Shown: positions 55,892 to 64,000 of the stretch, one piece after another | How the letters are laid out: each line of letters starts with the position of its first letter | Position numbering within the stretch: position 1 is the first letter of the stretch | From: Albidovulum sp. bin36 | GTDB lineage: Bacteria; Pseudomonadota; Alphaproteobacteria; Rhodobacterales; Rhodobacteraceae | Length of the DNA: 64,000 nucleotides | Reading direction: 5' to 3' | NCBI GenBank assembly: GCA_002238565.1 | Contig: MPMP01000020.1 | Span: forward strand, 1 to 64,000 | Notes under the pieces: model-generated | What the model was told of the DNA's origin: nothing | The model's input: the letters and a program-made list of their open reading frames with translations, nothing else | Database searches by the model: none | Made by a program: the position numbers and the translations under genes

Positions 55892-57619
55892 TCAGCGCGC
55901 CGCAAGGAAATCGAAATCGCATCCTTGAGTCGCCGGCAGTACGGATCGGTGGTAAAGGCTGGCATAACCCCTTTCAGGCCGAGGCCTTGCGCCGCTAAAG
56001 CTTGCGCGCCGCGCTTGTATTTCTTCGTCATCGACAAGAAGATCTAGCCGCTTTTCGCTTGCGGAAACGCGAATTCTGTCGCCGGTGCGAACCAGCGCGA
56101 GAGGGCCGCCCAGATCCGCTTCCGGCGTTACGTGAAGCACGACAGTGCCGAACGCAGTTCCGCTCATGCGTGCGTCGGAAATTCTAATCATATCGGTAAC
56201 GCCTTGCCTGGCAAGCTTTTTCGGTATGGGAAAGTATCCCGCTTCGGGCATCCCCGACTCGCTACGCGGACCGGCGTTCTGAAGCACCATTAAATCGCTT
56301 GGTTCGATATCCAGATTCGGATCGTCGATTCTGGCGGCCAAATCGTTCAGCGAGGAAAAAACCACCGCTCGACCTTCGTGCTCCAGCAGCCTTTCCGTCG
56401 CTGCGGCTCGCTTTAATATCGCTCCGCCCGGCGCGAGCGAGCCGCGCAGAGCTACTAGGCCTCCGACCGAACGAACGGGGGAATCGCGATTGCGAACTAC
56501 ATTGCTGTCGATTGGATCGAACGGCGAATCCGCGATTCGTTCCGATATCGTCGAGCCTTCAAGATTCTCGCACTCCAGATTCAGCTTGTCGGCGAGTTCG
56601 CATAGGACTCCGCGCAGCCCGCCGCCGGCGTGAAGGTCCTCCATGTAGCCGGATCCGACGGGCTTAAGATCGACCAGTACCGGCGTTTCGTCGGAAAGCT
56701 CGTTGAGCCGGTCCAAAGAGACCTCTATCCCGAGCCGCCCCGCGATCGCGGTTAGATGAATAATCGCATTGGTCGATCCCGATATCGCCAAAAGCACGCG
56801 CAATGCGTTTTCTATCGATTTGCCGGTAATCAAATCCGCAGGCCTAGGGCCGCCGGAAACCGCCATTTCGGCTGCGCGGGCTCCTGTTGCCTCCGAAATC
56901 CGGAGCCTGTCCGCATGTACGGCCGGAATCGTCGCCGCGCCCGGAAGCGTCATGCCTACGGTCTCGGAAATCATCGCCATGGTGCTTGCAGTACCCATGA
57001 CCGAGCACGTGCCGGCGCTCGCGGCCAACCGTCCTTCTACGACATCGATCTCGTTTTCCGAAATCTCGCCGGCTCGGTATCGAGCCCAGAATCGCCTGCA
57101 ATCCGTGCATGCGCTTAGGCGTTCGCCTCTGTGGCTGCCCGATACCATGGGCCCTGCAAGAGCGAGCGCCGCCGGCTTTCCTGCGGAAGCGGCGCCCATT
57201 AGCAGCGCCGGCACGGTCTTGTCGCAGCCGCCCATGAGTACAACGGCGTCCATCGGCTGAGCCCGGATCATCTCTTCGACGGCCATGGCCATGAGATTCC
57301 TGTAGACCATCGAAGTCGGGGTCAGAAACGCCTCGCCGAGCGAGATCATGGGAAAGGAGACCGGCAAGGCGCCATTTGCCAAGACGCCGCGCTCGATTGC
57401 GGAAAGAACTTCCGGAAAATGGCGATGGCAATTGTTGAAACCGCTGGCGGTGTAGCAAATGCCGACTACGGGCTTGGCGAGCGACGCATCTGAATATCCC
57501 ATCGATTTAGCGAACGATCTGCGCAGGTAGCGAGAGAATTCCGCATCCCCGTAGTTCGTTAGGCCGTTGTCGAAGCCGACATTCCCGCGTCGGCTAGTCC
57601 TGGTGGGCGTCGTCGGCAT
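55892..57619 (-). CDS. IlvD/Edd-family dehydratase (sugar-acid dehydratase type)
   Basis: This 575-residue iron-sulfur dehydratase shows cluster cysteines in VGICYTASGFNNCH, VVLMGGCDKTVPALLMGA, and ASAGTCSVMGTASTMA. The later SGSTNAIIHLTAIAGRLGI, SVGGLVALRGSLAPGGAILK and ISDARMSGTAFGTVVLHVTP are typical of the sugar-acid branch (arabonate, xylonate or related dehydratases) rather than of biosynthetic IlvD. It should remove water from an aldonate to give a 2-keto-3-deoxy acid. Its neighbours, an oxidoreductase and a sugar ABC importer, support a sugar-catabolic role. Confidence 0.92.
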   Translation of the reverse strand: MPTTPTRTSRRGNVGFDNGLTNYGDAEFSRYLRRSFAKSMGYSDASLAKPVVGICYTASGFNNCHRHFPEVLSAIERGVLANGALPVSFPMISLGEAFLTPTSMVYRNLMAMAVEEMIRAQPMDAVVLMGGCDKTVPALLMGAASAGKPAALALAGPMVSGSHRGERLSACTDCRRFWARYRAGEISENEIDVVEGRLAASAGTCSVMGTASTMAMISETVGMTLPGAATIPAVHADRLRISEATGARAAEMAVSGGPRPADLITGKSIENALRVLLAISGSTNAIIHLTAIAGRLGIEVSLDRLNELSDETPVLVDLKPVGSGYMEDLHAGGGLRGVLCELADKLNLECENLEGSTISERIADSPFDPIDSNVVRNRDSPVRSVGGLVALRGSLAPGGAILKRAAATERLLEHEGRAVVFSSLNDLAARIDDPNLDIEPSDLMVLQNAGPRSESGMPEAGYFPIPKKLARQGVTDMIRISDARMSGTAFGTVVLHVTPEADLGGPLALVRTGDRIRVSASEKRLDLLVDDEEIQARRASFSGARPRPERGYASLYHRSVLPATQGCDFDFLAAR

Positions 57620-57981
57620 TTCAACTCCGTCATTTGCTTAAGTGCGTTTCGCGCAATGAAAACGGTCCATTGGCGAAACGGCTAGGATTGACCGCCGCAA
57701 GGCGATTGCCCGCGAAGATGCCGAAATCGAATCTCGGAAGGATGACTTCATGCTGCTCGCCGCAACCAGGGAAATCAACGCTTTCGAACTCGCTCGACCG
57801 CTAAAGGCGCGGCCTGTACTAGCAGCTAACCGACGCGGCCGACAACCGGCAAGCAGGAAGCGGCGACAAAATAAATCCTGCAACCTGCGCCGCATCGAAT
57901 GGCGACGCCCTATTCCGGCGCGCCGGGATTCATAGGTGCTTCGGCGAAAGTCGATTCAGATTGCCCGGCGACAGCGCAATG
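57620..57981. other. Spacer of 362 bases between dehydratase and oxidoreductase genes
   Basis: No gene is visible. The dehydratase promoter may lie here; nothing specific stands out. Confidence 0.4.
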
Positions 57982-59052
57982 CTAGTGAAGTAAGACTGAT
58001 TCGCCTGTCCGAGCGGACTTCTCGGCTGCAAGCGCAATGCGCAAGATCTGCCTCCCCTCGCGGGCCGTTAGCACCGGCTCGCCGCCCTTGATCAATACGT
58101 CCACGAAGTGGCGAGCCGATAAGAGGAAGCTATGCTCCCAGGTTGACGCCATGTCTCGAAACTCGGTCGTCTTTCCCTCGCTGTACATGGCCAGCGGAGG
58201 AGGGTCGCCCAGTCGACCGTGGCCGCAATTTATCCAAATGACGCCTGAAGTTCCGGTGATTTCAACCCTGTCGTCCTGCGGATAGAAGATCGTATCGATT
58301 TCAAGGTCGGGCGAGTAGGCGATTTCAAAGCTGCCGACTTTCGGCCCTGGAAAGAGAAAGGAAATAATAGCGGGGGCGTCAAGCAGTTCGCCGGATCGCG
58401 CCCGCGAGCTCTCGGCGAACGCGTGAACCTTCGAAGGCATGCCCATAAAGCTCCAGGCCAATGCGAATTTGTGGTGCCCGTCGTCGAATACGAGTGGCCC
58501 GCCGCCGGATAGGTCGCGGTCCTGCCTCCAGGCTATCGCCGAATTCGGAACGTTCCAGGCGGTCTTGCTAGTTCCGGGGTTGGACTTGATTCTAATCGAC
58601 ACCGGTTCGCCGATAGCGCCTTCCTTGATCAATTCCTTCGCTCGCAGTACCGGCGGGTGGAAAAGGAAATTTTCGAATAGCTTGAAAGGCGCGGCGGCCT
58701 TGTCCGCTGCCTCGACCAGCCTGTCGGCCTCGCTTTCCGATTTGCACATGGGCTTCTGCAGCGAAACGGCTTTGCCGGCTTCCATGGCATCGAGAGCTAC
58801 CGGAAGATGAAGATGGTGGGGCAGCAGGATCTCGACCAAATCGACGTCTTCTCGTTGCAAAACCTCGATGTAGTCGGTCTCGATGACGGCGCCGCCCGCG
58901 CCCCACGCTCGAGCCCGTTCGGAAGCTCTGTCAAGGGAAAGATCGCACAGCGCGACTATTCTGCAATTTGGGTTGCTTACGTACTCAGCGGCATGCAGGT
59001 CCGAAATCCGACCTGTGCCGATGATCGCGATTCCGATTTTGTCTTTTTTCAA
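57982..59052 (-). CDS. Gfo/Idh/MocA-family oxidoreductase
   Basis: This 356-residue NAD(P)-dependent sugar oxidoreductase begins with the Rossmann motif IGIAIIGTGRISDLHAAEYV and continues with DVDLVEILLPHHLHLPVALD and the catalytic EKP-like segment, here AGKAVSLQKPMCKSESEADR. The usual Glu of EKP is Gln (LQKP), but the Lys is kept. FDDGHHKFALAWSFMG carries the further catalytic Asp/His pair. It would oxidise a sugar or cyclitol imported by the neighbouring ABC system. The start is TTG at 59052, with GGAG nine bases upstream. Confidence 0.92.
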   Translation of the reverse strand: MKKDKIGIAIIGTGRISDLHAAEYVSNPNCRIVALCDLSLDRASERARAWGAGGAVIETDYIEVLQREDVDLVEILLPHHLHLPVALDAMEAGKAVSLQKPMCKSESEADRLVEAADKAAAPFKLFENFLFHPPVLRAKELIKEGAIGEPVSIRIKSNPGTSKTAWNVPNSAIAWRQDRDLSGGGPLVFDDGHHKFALAWSFMGMPSKVHAFAESSRARSGELLDAPAIISFLFPGPKVGSFEIAYSPDLEIDTIFYPQDDRVEITGTSGVIWINCGHGRLGDPPPLAMYSEGKTTEFRDMASTWEHSFLLSARHFVDVLIKGGEPVLTAREGRQILRIALAAEKSARTGESVLLH

Positions 59053-59573
59053 GGGCGTGGGCTCCGGTTGGCCGTTCTAGCGACCGGGAATGCTGGAATG
59101 TCTCGGGCAATCCTATGCAATTTCCAACTGAGGATAAAGCGGCGCGCCAACCCCTAGGGGGCTTCGATTAAATTAATTTCGCTGAAGGGCGATCAATTCC
59201 GGAATCACCCGCATTGGAACGGCGAATAGCGCCAACGCATTGCGGGGTCGGCCGCAGGAAATGCCGTCAATGCCTGCCGGCAAACGGCCGACAACGAAGT
59301 CGCGGCTAATTCGCGGGGACGGCGCAAGCGACGCTCCTTTCAAACTAGGGAACTTGCCATGGCAATATTTCGCCAACGCGCCGGCCGCCGACGAATATTG
59401 CGTCTTGGCGCGCTCCGGGCGCGACCGAATCGCCGCCGCCGGCTCCCGGCGATTCAAATTAACTTGACATAGCGAATAATGAAGACGTTTAATTGTTTCG
59501 CGGGCTTGTCGGCCCCAAATCCCAGCCGCTGCGTCCTACGGCGCATCAAGTTTCGATATCGGAGGAAAAGAAA
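59053..59573. other. Divergent regulatory region of the sugar locus
   Basis: The 521 bases between the oxidoreductase and the sugar-binding-protein genes should control both. They contain short palindromes (CCCCTAGGGG near 59153 and AAATTAATTT near 59171) and a good plus-strand promoter at 59464-59493. No regulator gene is found nearby in the window. Confidence 0.5.
59464..59493 (+). promoter_or_regulatory. Sigma70-like promoter of the sugar ABC operon
   Basis: TTGACA (59464-59469, perfect -35) and TTTAAT (59488-59493, one mismatch in the -10) are separated by 18 bases. Transcription would begin near 59500 and leave a leader of about 75 bases ending in the strong ribosome site GGAGGA. Confidence 0.6.
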
Positions 59574-60845
59574 ATGAATGTGGCTCTAAGGAAATTACTG
59601 GTCTCGTCCTGCATTGCGCCGGCAATCGCCGTCGGCGCATCGGCAGCCGCCGGGGCGGACAACGAAGTTACGATCTCGCATTACTTCACGGGCGAGCTCG
59701 GCCTGAAGATTTTACAGGAAAACGTTGCCAAATTTGAAGCTGACACGGGCTATACGCTGAAGGACAGCCCGATCGGACACGAAGATTTCAAGACCGATAT
59801 CCTTGTTCGCGCGGCGGGCGGAGGATTGCCCGACGTCTTCAGCTACTGGGCGGGCGCGAGAACGCAGTTCGTCGCCGATTCAGGAGGATTGTCGCCGATT
59901 GGCGATATGTGGGCGCGCGAAGGCCTCGACGACGTCGTGGCGAAGGCCGTCGCCGATAGCGCAACCATGTACAACGGCGAACGCTATCTGGTGCCGTTCA
60001 ATTACCATTATGCCGGAATGTTCTACAACAAGCAGGTTCTCGCCGATGCCGGCGTTATGGAACTGCCGACCGACTGGGACGGATTCCTTGCGCTATGCGA
60101 AACGCTCAAGTCAAACGGCGTTGCGCCAATCGCGCTAGGCTCGAAATTCCGCTGGCCTGCGCAGTTCTGGTTCGACTACCTCCTGCTTAGGACGGCGGGG
60201 CCGGAATACCGCGCCGCGCTGATGGACGGCTCGGCCGCCTACGACGACGCCGAAGTCAAGGAAGCCATGGAGATATGGCGCGGCCTCGTGGAAAACGGAT
60301 ACTTCCTGCCGAACTCCAACGCCGATACCTGGACCGACGCATCCGACAAGGTCGCGCGCGGCGATGCCGCAATGACGCTAATGGGAACCTGGATCACGGG
60401 CTACTGGAACGGGCTAGGGCTGGAGCCGGGCGTGGACTACGACTACTTCCCGTTCCCGACGATGCGCGAAGGCGTGGCGAATTCGGTCGTCGGGCCGATC
60501 GACGGCCTTGTGATTTCGTCCAATGTGCAAAACCGCGAGGGTGCTGAAGCGTTTCTAGCCTACATGATGAGCAACGCCGACGTTCAGTCGCACTGGACAT
60601 CGAACTACGGCGCGCTTTCGGCCAACGTGAACGTCGATTCGTCGGTTTACAACGATGTAATGCAGAGAGTCGTCGGGACGGTCGCAGAGGCCGACACGTT
60701 CGCTTTCAACTACGATCTCGCTACGCCGCCGCCCGTGGCCGAAGTCGGCTTGTCGATGTTCCAGCGATTCATGGATAGCCCGGCCGATGCCGATGCCATA
60801 CTTGGCGATGCGCAGGTTGCCGCGGCCGAGGCTTTCGCCAATTAG
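59574..60845 (+). CDS. Sugar ABC transporter substrate-binding protein (family 1)
   Basis: This is a 423-residue periplasmic protein of the MalE/UgpB type. The ATG at 59574 follows GGAGGAAAAG. The signal peptide is RKLLVSSCIAPAIAVGASAA, followed by VTISHYFTGELGLKILQENV, GGGLPDVFSYWAGARTQFVA, YLVPFNYHYAGMFYNKQVLA and AMTLMGTWITGYW. It delivers a sugar or oligosaccharide to the two permeases downstream. A strong hairpin follows the stop. Confidence 0.94.
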   Translation: MNVALRKLLVSSCIAPAIAVGASAAAGADNEVTISHYFTGELGLKILQENVAKFEADTGYTLKDSPIGHEDFKTDILVRAAGGGLPDVFSYWAGARTQFVADSGGLSPIGDMWAREGLDDVVAKAVADSATMYNGERYLVPFNYHYAGMFYNKQVLADAGVMELPTDWDGFLALCETLKSNGVAPIALGSKFRWPAQFWFDYLLLRTAGPEYRAALMDGSAAYDDAEVKEAMEIWRGLVENGYFLPNSNADTWTDASDKVARGDAAMTLMGTWITGYWNGLGLEPGVDYDYFPFPTMREGVANSVVGPIDGLVISSNVQNREGAEAFLAYMMSNADVQSHWTSNYGALSANVNVDSSVYNDVMQRVVGTVAEADTFAFNYDLATPPPVAEVGLSMFQRFMDSPADADAILGDAQVAAAEAFAN

Positions 60846-60864
60846 AATCTAAATTAATCCGCCT

Positions 60865-60893
60865 GCCAGCCGCCGCCTTTCGCTGCGGCTGGC
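60865..60893 (+). promoter_or_regulatory. Intercistronic hairpin after the sugar-binding-protein gene
   Basis: A perfect 9-bp GC-rich stem (GCCAGCCGC 60865-60873 / GCGGCTGGC 60885-60893) has an 11-base loop and no T-run, 15 bases before the permease ATG. Such structures usually stabilise the binding-protein message relative to the permease part. Confidence 0.6.
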
Positions 60894-60908
60894 TGCATCG
60901 CATCTCCC

Positions 60909-61790
60909 ATGGATCGCAGCACTGCGCTATGGCGAACCGCATTTCTGGCAATGCCGGTCGCGATTTTTTCGGTTTTTGTCGTCTGGCCGCTGATTAGCTC
61001 CTTCTACTACAGCTTTACCGACTGGAACGGGTTCGATCCCAACTACGAATTCGTCGGCTTCGAAAACTTCTCGAAAATCTACAAGGACAGGCTGTTTGCG
61101 TCCGCGGCGATCAATACCGTCGTCTGGATGGCGGCGGCGATCGTGCTGCCGACCGGGCTCGGCCTCTTTCTCGCGCTGCTGATCGATAGCCGGGTGCCGG
61201 GCGGCGCGGTATTCAAGTCGGTCTTCTATTTGCCGATTTGCCTTTCGGCCGTCGTCGTCGGCCAGGTCTGGGTCTGGATCTATCAGCCGGACTGGGGATT
61301 GCTGAATACGACGCTGTCGTATTTCTTGTCGGAAAAATTCAACTATGCTTGGCTGGCGAAGCCCGAATCGGCTCTTTTTTCCGTAATTGCCGCCTGGTCC
61401 TGGCAGCAGACGGGGCTTTCCATGGTCATCTACCTGGCGGGCCTAACGGCCATTCCCAGCGACTTGACCGAAGTCTGCGAGCTCGAGGGATCGTCCTGGT
61501 GGCAGAAGGTCAGGCTGGTGCTGTTGCCGCTGCTCGCGCCGGCGACCGTTGTCGTAATCGCTCTAAGCGTCATCAACTCACTCAAGGGGTTCGACATACT
61601 CTTCATAATGACGGAGGGAGGACCGTTCAACAGTTCGGACACGCTGGCGATGCACATGTACAATGAATCGTTCCGGAAATACTATATGGGATACGGCAGC
61701 GCGATCGCCGTCGTGCTGTTCCTGGTCGCGCTGACGATAGTCTGGCTTTATTTCAGGCAGCTCAAGAAAGTAGATGAAATCTATAGCTGA
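60909..61790 (+). CDS. Sugar ABC transporter permease, MalF type
   Basis: This 293-residue inner-membrane protein has six predicted segments, starting AIFSVFVVWPLISSFYYSFT with DWNGFDPNYEFVGFENF typical of the UgpA/MalF group. The ATPase-docking loop is EVCELEGSSWWQKVRLVLLP. Its end overlaps the next permease gene by 17 bases. Confidence 0.95.
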   Translation: MDRSTALWRTAFLAMPVAIFSVFVVWPLISSFYYSFTDWNGFDPNYEFVGFENFSKIYKDRLFASAAINTVVWMAAAIVLPTGLGLFLALLIDSRVPGGAVFKSVFYLPICLSAVVVGQVWVWIYQPDWGLLNTTLSYFLSEKFNYAWLAKPESALFSVIAAWSWQQTGLSMVIYLAGLTAIPSDLTEVCELEGSSWWQKVRLVLLPLLAPATVVVIALSVINSLKGFDILFIMTEGGPFNSSDTLAMHMYNESFRKYYMGYGSAIAVVLFLVALTIVWLYFRQLKKVDEIYS

Positions 61791-62643
61791 ACCAGCCGAG
61801 GCTCCAGGGTCGGAGCGGCCGTTCAATCCGTGGCCGGCGGTCGTTTTCGTCTGCCTGACCGTTTTGGCCGCGCTGTTTCTGGCGCCGACATTCGGCGTTC
61901 TCATGTCGTCTATAAAATCCAAGCGCGAAATCGCGTTCGGACAGCTTTGGACGATGCCGACGGATTTGTTCCTGGGCAACTACGCCGATGTTCTTTCGAA
62001 CCCGGCCGTTCACAAGTACTTGCTGAACACGTTTCTCGTAACGGCTCCCGCGACGGCGGCTTCGATCTCGCTCGGCGTTCTGGGCGGCTACGTGTTTGCG
62101 AAGCTTCCGTTCAGGGGAAGCAATTTGCTGTTCCTCGCGCTCGTGTCGGGAATGTTCTTTCCGCCCCAGGTCATACTGATACCGCTGTATCGCCTGTTCA
62201 ATTCAATGGGGCTCATCGACACGCTCTGGCCGATGATCATCGTGCATACGGCGATGGGAATTCCGATTTGCACGCTTCTCATGAGAAATTTTTTCGCGAC
62301 GGTGCCGAATCCGCTGCGCGAATGCGCCATTATCGAGGGCGCGAACGAATGGCAAATCCTCGTCCTCGTCGCGCTGCCGCTAAGCTTGCCCGCCCTGGCG
62401 GTGCTGGCGACGCTTCAGTTCACCTGGATCTGGAACGACTTTCTATGGCCGCTGATATTCACGCAGTCGGACGACAAGCGGACGATTATGCTGGGCCTTG
62501 TATTCATGCGCGGGCAATATTCCGTGGCTTGGGGGATTCAAGGCGCCATGTCGCTGGTAGCGAGCCTGCCGACATTGATCGTCTTCCTGTTTTTCCAGCG
62601 CTACTTCATCAAGGGAATGACGATGGGCGCCGTTAAGGGATAG
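61774..62643 (+). CDS. Sugar ABC transporter permease, MalG type
   Basis: This 289-residue UgpE/MalG-type permease has GGYVFAKLPFRGSNLLFLAL, the docking loop ECAIIEGANEWQILVLVALP, WIWNDFLWPLIF and the final RYFIKGMTMGAVKG, all family-typical. It pairs with the MalF-type protein. It overlaps that gene and precedes the ATPase by nine bases. Confidence 0.95.
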   Translation: MKSIAEPAEAPGSERPFNPWPAVVFVCLTVLAALFLAPTFGVLMSSIKSKREIAFGQLWTMPTDLFLGNYADVLSNPAVHKYLLNTFLVTAPATAASISLGVLGGYVFAKLPFRGSNLLFLALVSGMFFPPQVILIPLYRLFNSMGLIDTLWPMIIVHTAMGIPICTLLMRNFFATVPNPLRECAIIEGANEWQILVLVALPLSLPALAVLATLQFTWIWNDFLWPLIFTQSDDKRTIMLGLVFMRGQYSVAWGIQGAMSLVASLPTLIVFLFFQRYFIKGMTMGAVKG

Positions 62644-62652
62644 AATGCGGCA

Positions 62653-63735
62653 ATGGGGAGCTTGAATCTACAGGGCGTTCGCAAGAGCTTCGGTCCGCAA
62701 GAAGTGATTCACGGCATCGACCTCGATGTCGAGGACGGCGAATTTGTCGTATTCGTAGGTCCGTCGGGCTGCGGGAAGTCAACGATGCTTAGAATGATTT
62801 CCGGGCTGGACCAAGTGACTTCCGGCCGAGTCCTGATCGCCGGGAGGGACGTAACCTACGTGCACCCTTCCAAGCGGAAGGTCGCGATGGTTTTCCAGTC
62901 ATATGCTCTGTTTCCGCACATGACGGTGGCGCAGAACATCGGGTTCGGCCTGAGACTCGCCAGGCTGCCGAAATCCGAAATCGGGCAGAAGGTCAAGGCA
63001 GCCGCGGAAGTGCTGCAAATCGAAAATTTGCTCGGCCGCTATCCGCGGCAGCTATCGGGCGGGCAGCGGCAGCGGGTGGCGATCGGCCGGGCGATCATCA
63101 GGAACCCGCAGGTTTTCCTGTTTGACGAGCCGCTTTCGAATCTGGATGCCGCGCTGCGGGTCAAGATGCGGCTCGAAATCGCCCGACTGCACAAGCGGCT
63201 AGTCGCGACGATCGTATACGTTACGCACGACCAGACGGAAGCGATGACGCTCGCCGACAGGATAGTCGTAATAAGGGACGGCGCGATCGCGCAGGTCGGA
63301 AAGCCGATCGAGGTCTACGAGCGGCCGGCGAGTAAGTTCGTGGCGGGGTTTATCGGAGCTCCGTCCATGAATTTCCTGATAGCCGCCATAGGGTCGGAAG
63401 GCGGCCGCCCTATCCTGGAACTAAGCGGCAAGATTCTAGGGAATCTCGGTAGCCAGGCCGCTGCAAACGCCGTTGAACTGGGAATTCGACCCGAGCATTT
63501 AGCTTTTTCTGACTCCGGCAACGGCGACTTTCTGGGCGAGGTTGAACTTATCGAGGAACTCGGATCGGAATCATTCGCCTATGTGCAAACCGAGGTCAGC
63601 CCGGATCCCGTGACCATTCGGCTCGATCCCGAAAGGAAAGTCCGCGCGGGCGACAGGCTGCCCGTAGTCGTCAACCGGAACGCGATTCATGCATTCGACG
63701 AATCTGGCGCTTCGGTTCCAATCAATTTGCAGTGA
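62653..63735 (+). CDS. Sugar ABC transporter ATP-binding protein, MalK/UgpC type
   Basis: This 360-residue ATPase has Walker A GPSGCGKS (residues 36-43), Q-loop VFQSYALFPHMTV, signature LSGGQRQRV, Walker B VFLFDEPLSNLDAAL and H-loop YVTHDQTEAMTL, with a C-terminal MalK-like regulatory domain (LGIRPEHLAFSDSG). It completes the sugar importer. The 265 bases between its stop and the window end contain no gene that I can support. Confidence 0.95.
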   Translation: MGSLNLQGVRKSFGPQEVIHGIDLDVEDGEFVVFVGPSGCGKSTMLRMISGLDQVTSGRVLIAGRDVTYVHPSKRKVAMVFQSYALFPHMTVAQNIGFGLRLARLPKSEIGQKVKAAAEVLQIENLLGRYPRQLSGGQRQRVAIGRAIIRNPQVFLFDEPLSNLDAALRVKMRLEIARLHKRLVATIVYVTHDQTEAMTLADRIVVIRDGAIAQVGKPIEVYERPASKFVAGFIGAPSMNFLIAAIGSEGGRPILELSGKILGNLGSQAAANAVELGIRPEHLAFSDSGNGDFLGEVELIEELGSESFAYVQTEVSPDPVTIRLDPERKVRAGDRLPVVVNRNAIHAFDESGASVPINLQ

Positions 63736-64000
63736 GCGGCAATTGTCGGGACATCTGTCGCACCAGCATAGGAGCGCTTCGATTCGCGGCAAGTTGCGTT
63801 CGAGCCTCGAGCCTGGCGCTTTGCCGGCGTCCAAAAGAGAACCTGCGCCTAGCAAAGAATTGTGCCATTGTTGCGAGCGCAAATCGAACGTAAGGGTTCG
63901 GTCGAGCGGTGACGATCCGTGTTGTCCGACTGCCGCCGACGCCCTGGACGCTGCCGTGAACAGTTGTCCGGAGCGCGCGCCGCACGGACTGCGCAATCGT

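Noticed and set aside
1-64000. CRISPR arrays
   Set aside because: I found no regularly spaced repeats of 25-40 bases; the repeated units in the autotransporter gene are coding strand-turn units.

Overview
This looks like a chromosomal segment from an alphaproteobacterium. The strongest signs are the bolA / J-domain protein / cobS / cobT cluster and a bamD-recN pair, with gatB and pepN also present. Within the window I see no tRNA, rRNA, CRISPR array or phage module. Long non-coding spacers, several broken insertion-sequence transposases and three broken or truncated host genes suggest a genome under active decay and rearrangement. The hexamer GAATTC is conspicuously frequent in the native-looking parts.

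Layout. 1-713: an IS5-family transposase start and an orphan TRAP small permease, followed by 1.75 kb with no gene. 2.4-15.5 kb: housekeeping genes (bamD, recN, an Xaa-Pro aminopeptidase, cobT, cobS, a J-domain protein, bolA, gatB, pepN). 15.9-25.3 kb: an accessory island with a broken Rpn-type nuclease gene, three poorly characterised ORFs, an IS6-family remnant, a HigB-HigA toxin-antitoxin pair, and directly behind it an OLD-nuclease / UvrD-helicase pair of the Gabija (GajA-GajB) type. The island ends in a 346-bp element with 34-bp terminal inverted repeats that supplies the stop codon of the helicase. 25.3-28.4 kb: two broken LysR-type regulators and spacer.

28.4-39.9 kb: a long tightly packed plus-strand operon. 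It holds a spermidine/putrescine-type ABC transporter (binding protein, two permeases, ATPase) interleaved with a tandem cyclase-domain protein, two aminotransferases, an aldehyde dehydrogenase, a RidA-type protein and an amidase. 41.1-46.5 kb: a polar-amino-acid-type ABC importer (binding protein and two permeases, no ATPase), a 653-residue fusion of an Asp/Glu-racemase-like domain with a class III aminotransferase, and a PuuD-like amidotransferase. Both clusters look built to import and break down nitrogen compounds (polyamine, amino-acid or betaine-like), but the substrates cannot be read from sequence.

46.5-64 kb: a classical autotransporter, an IS1595-family remnant, an ADP-ribosylglycohydrolase-family protein with a large C-terminal beta-rich extension, a PcfJ-domain protein, and a sugar locus. 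The sugar locus has an IlvD/Edd dehydratase and a Gfo/Idh/MocA oxidoreductase on the minus strand, divergent from a complete MalEFGK-type ABC sugar importer with a good sigma70-like promoter.

The most notable items are the HigBA-OLD-UvrD arrangement, the racemase-aminotransferase fusion, the tandem cyclase with one metal-site-less half, and the two catabolic/transport clusters as a whole.
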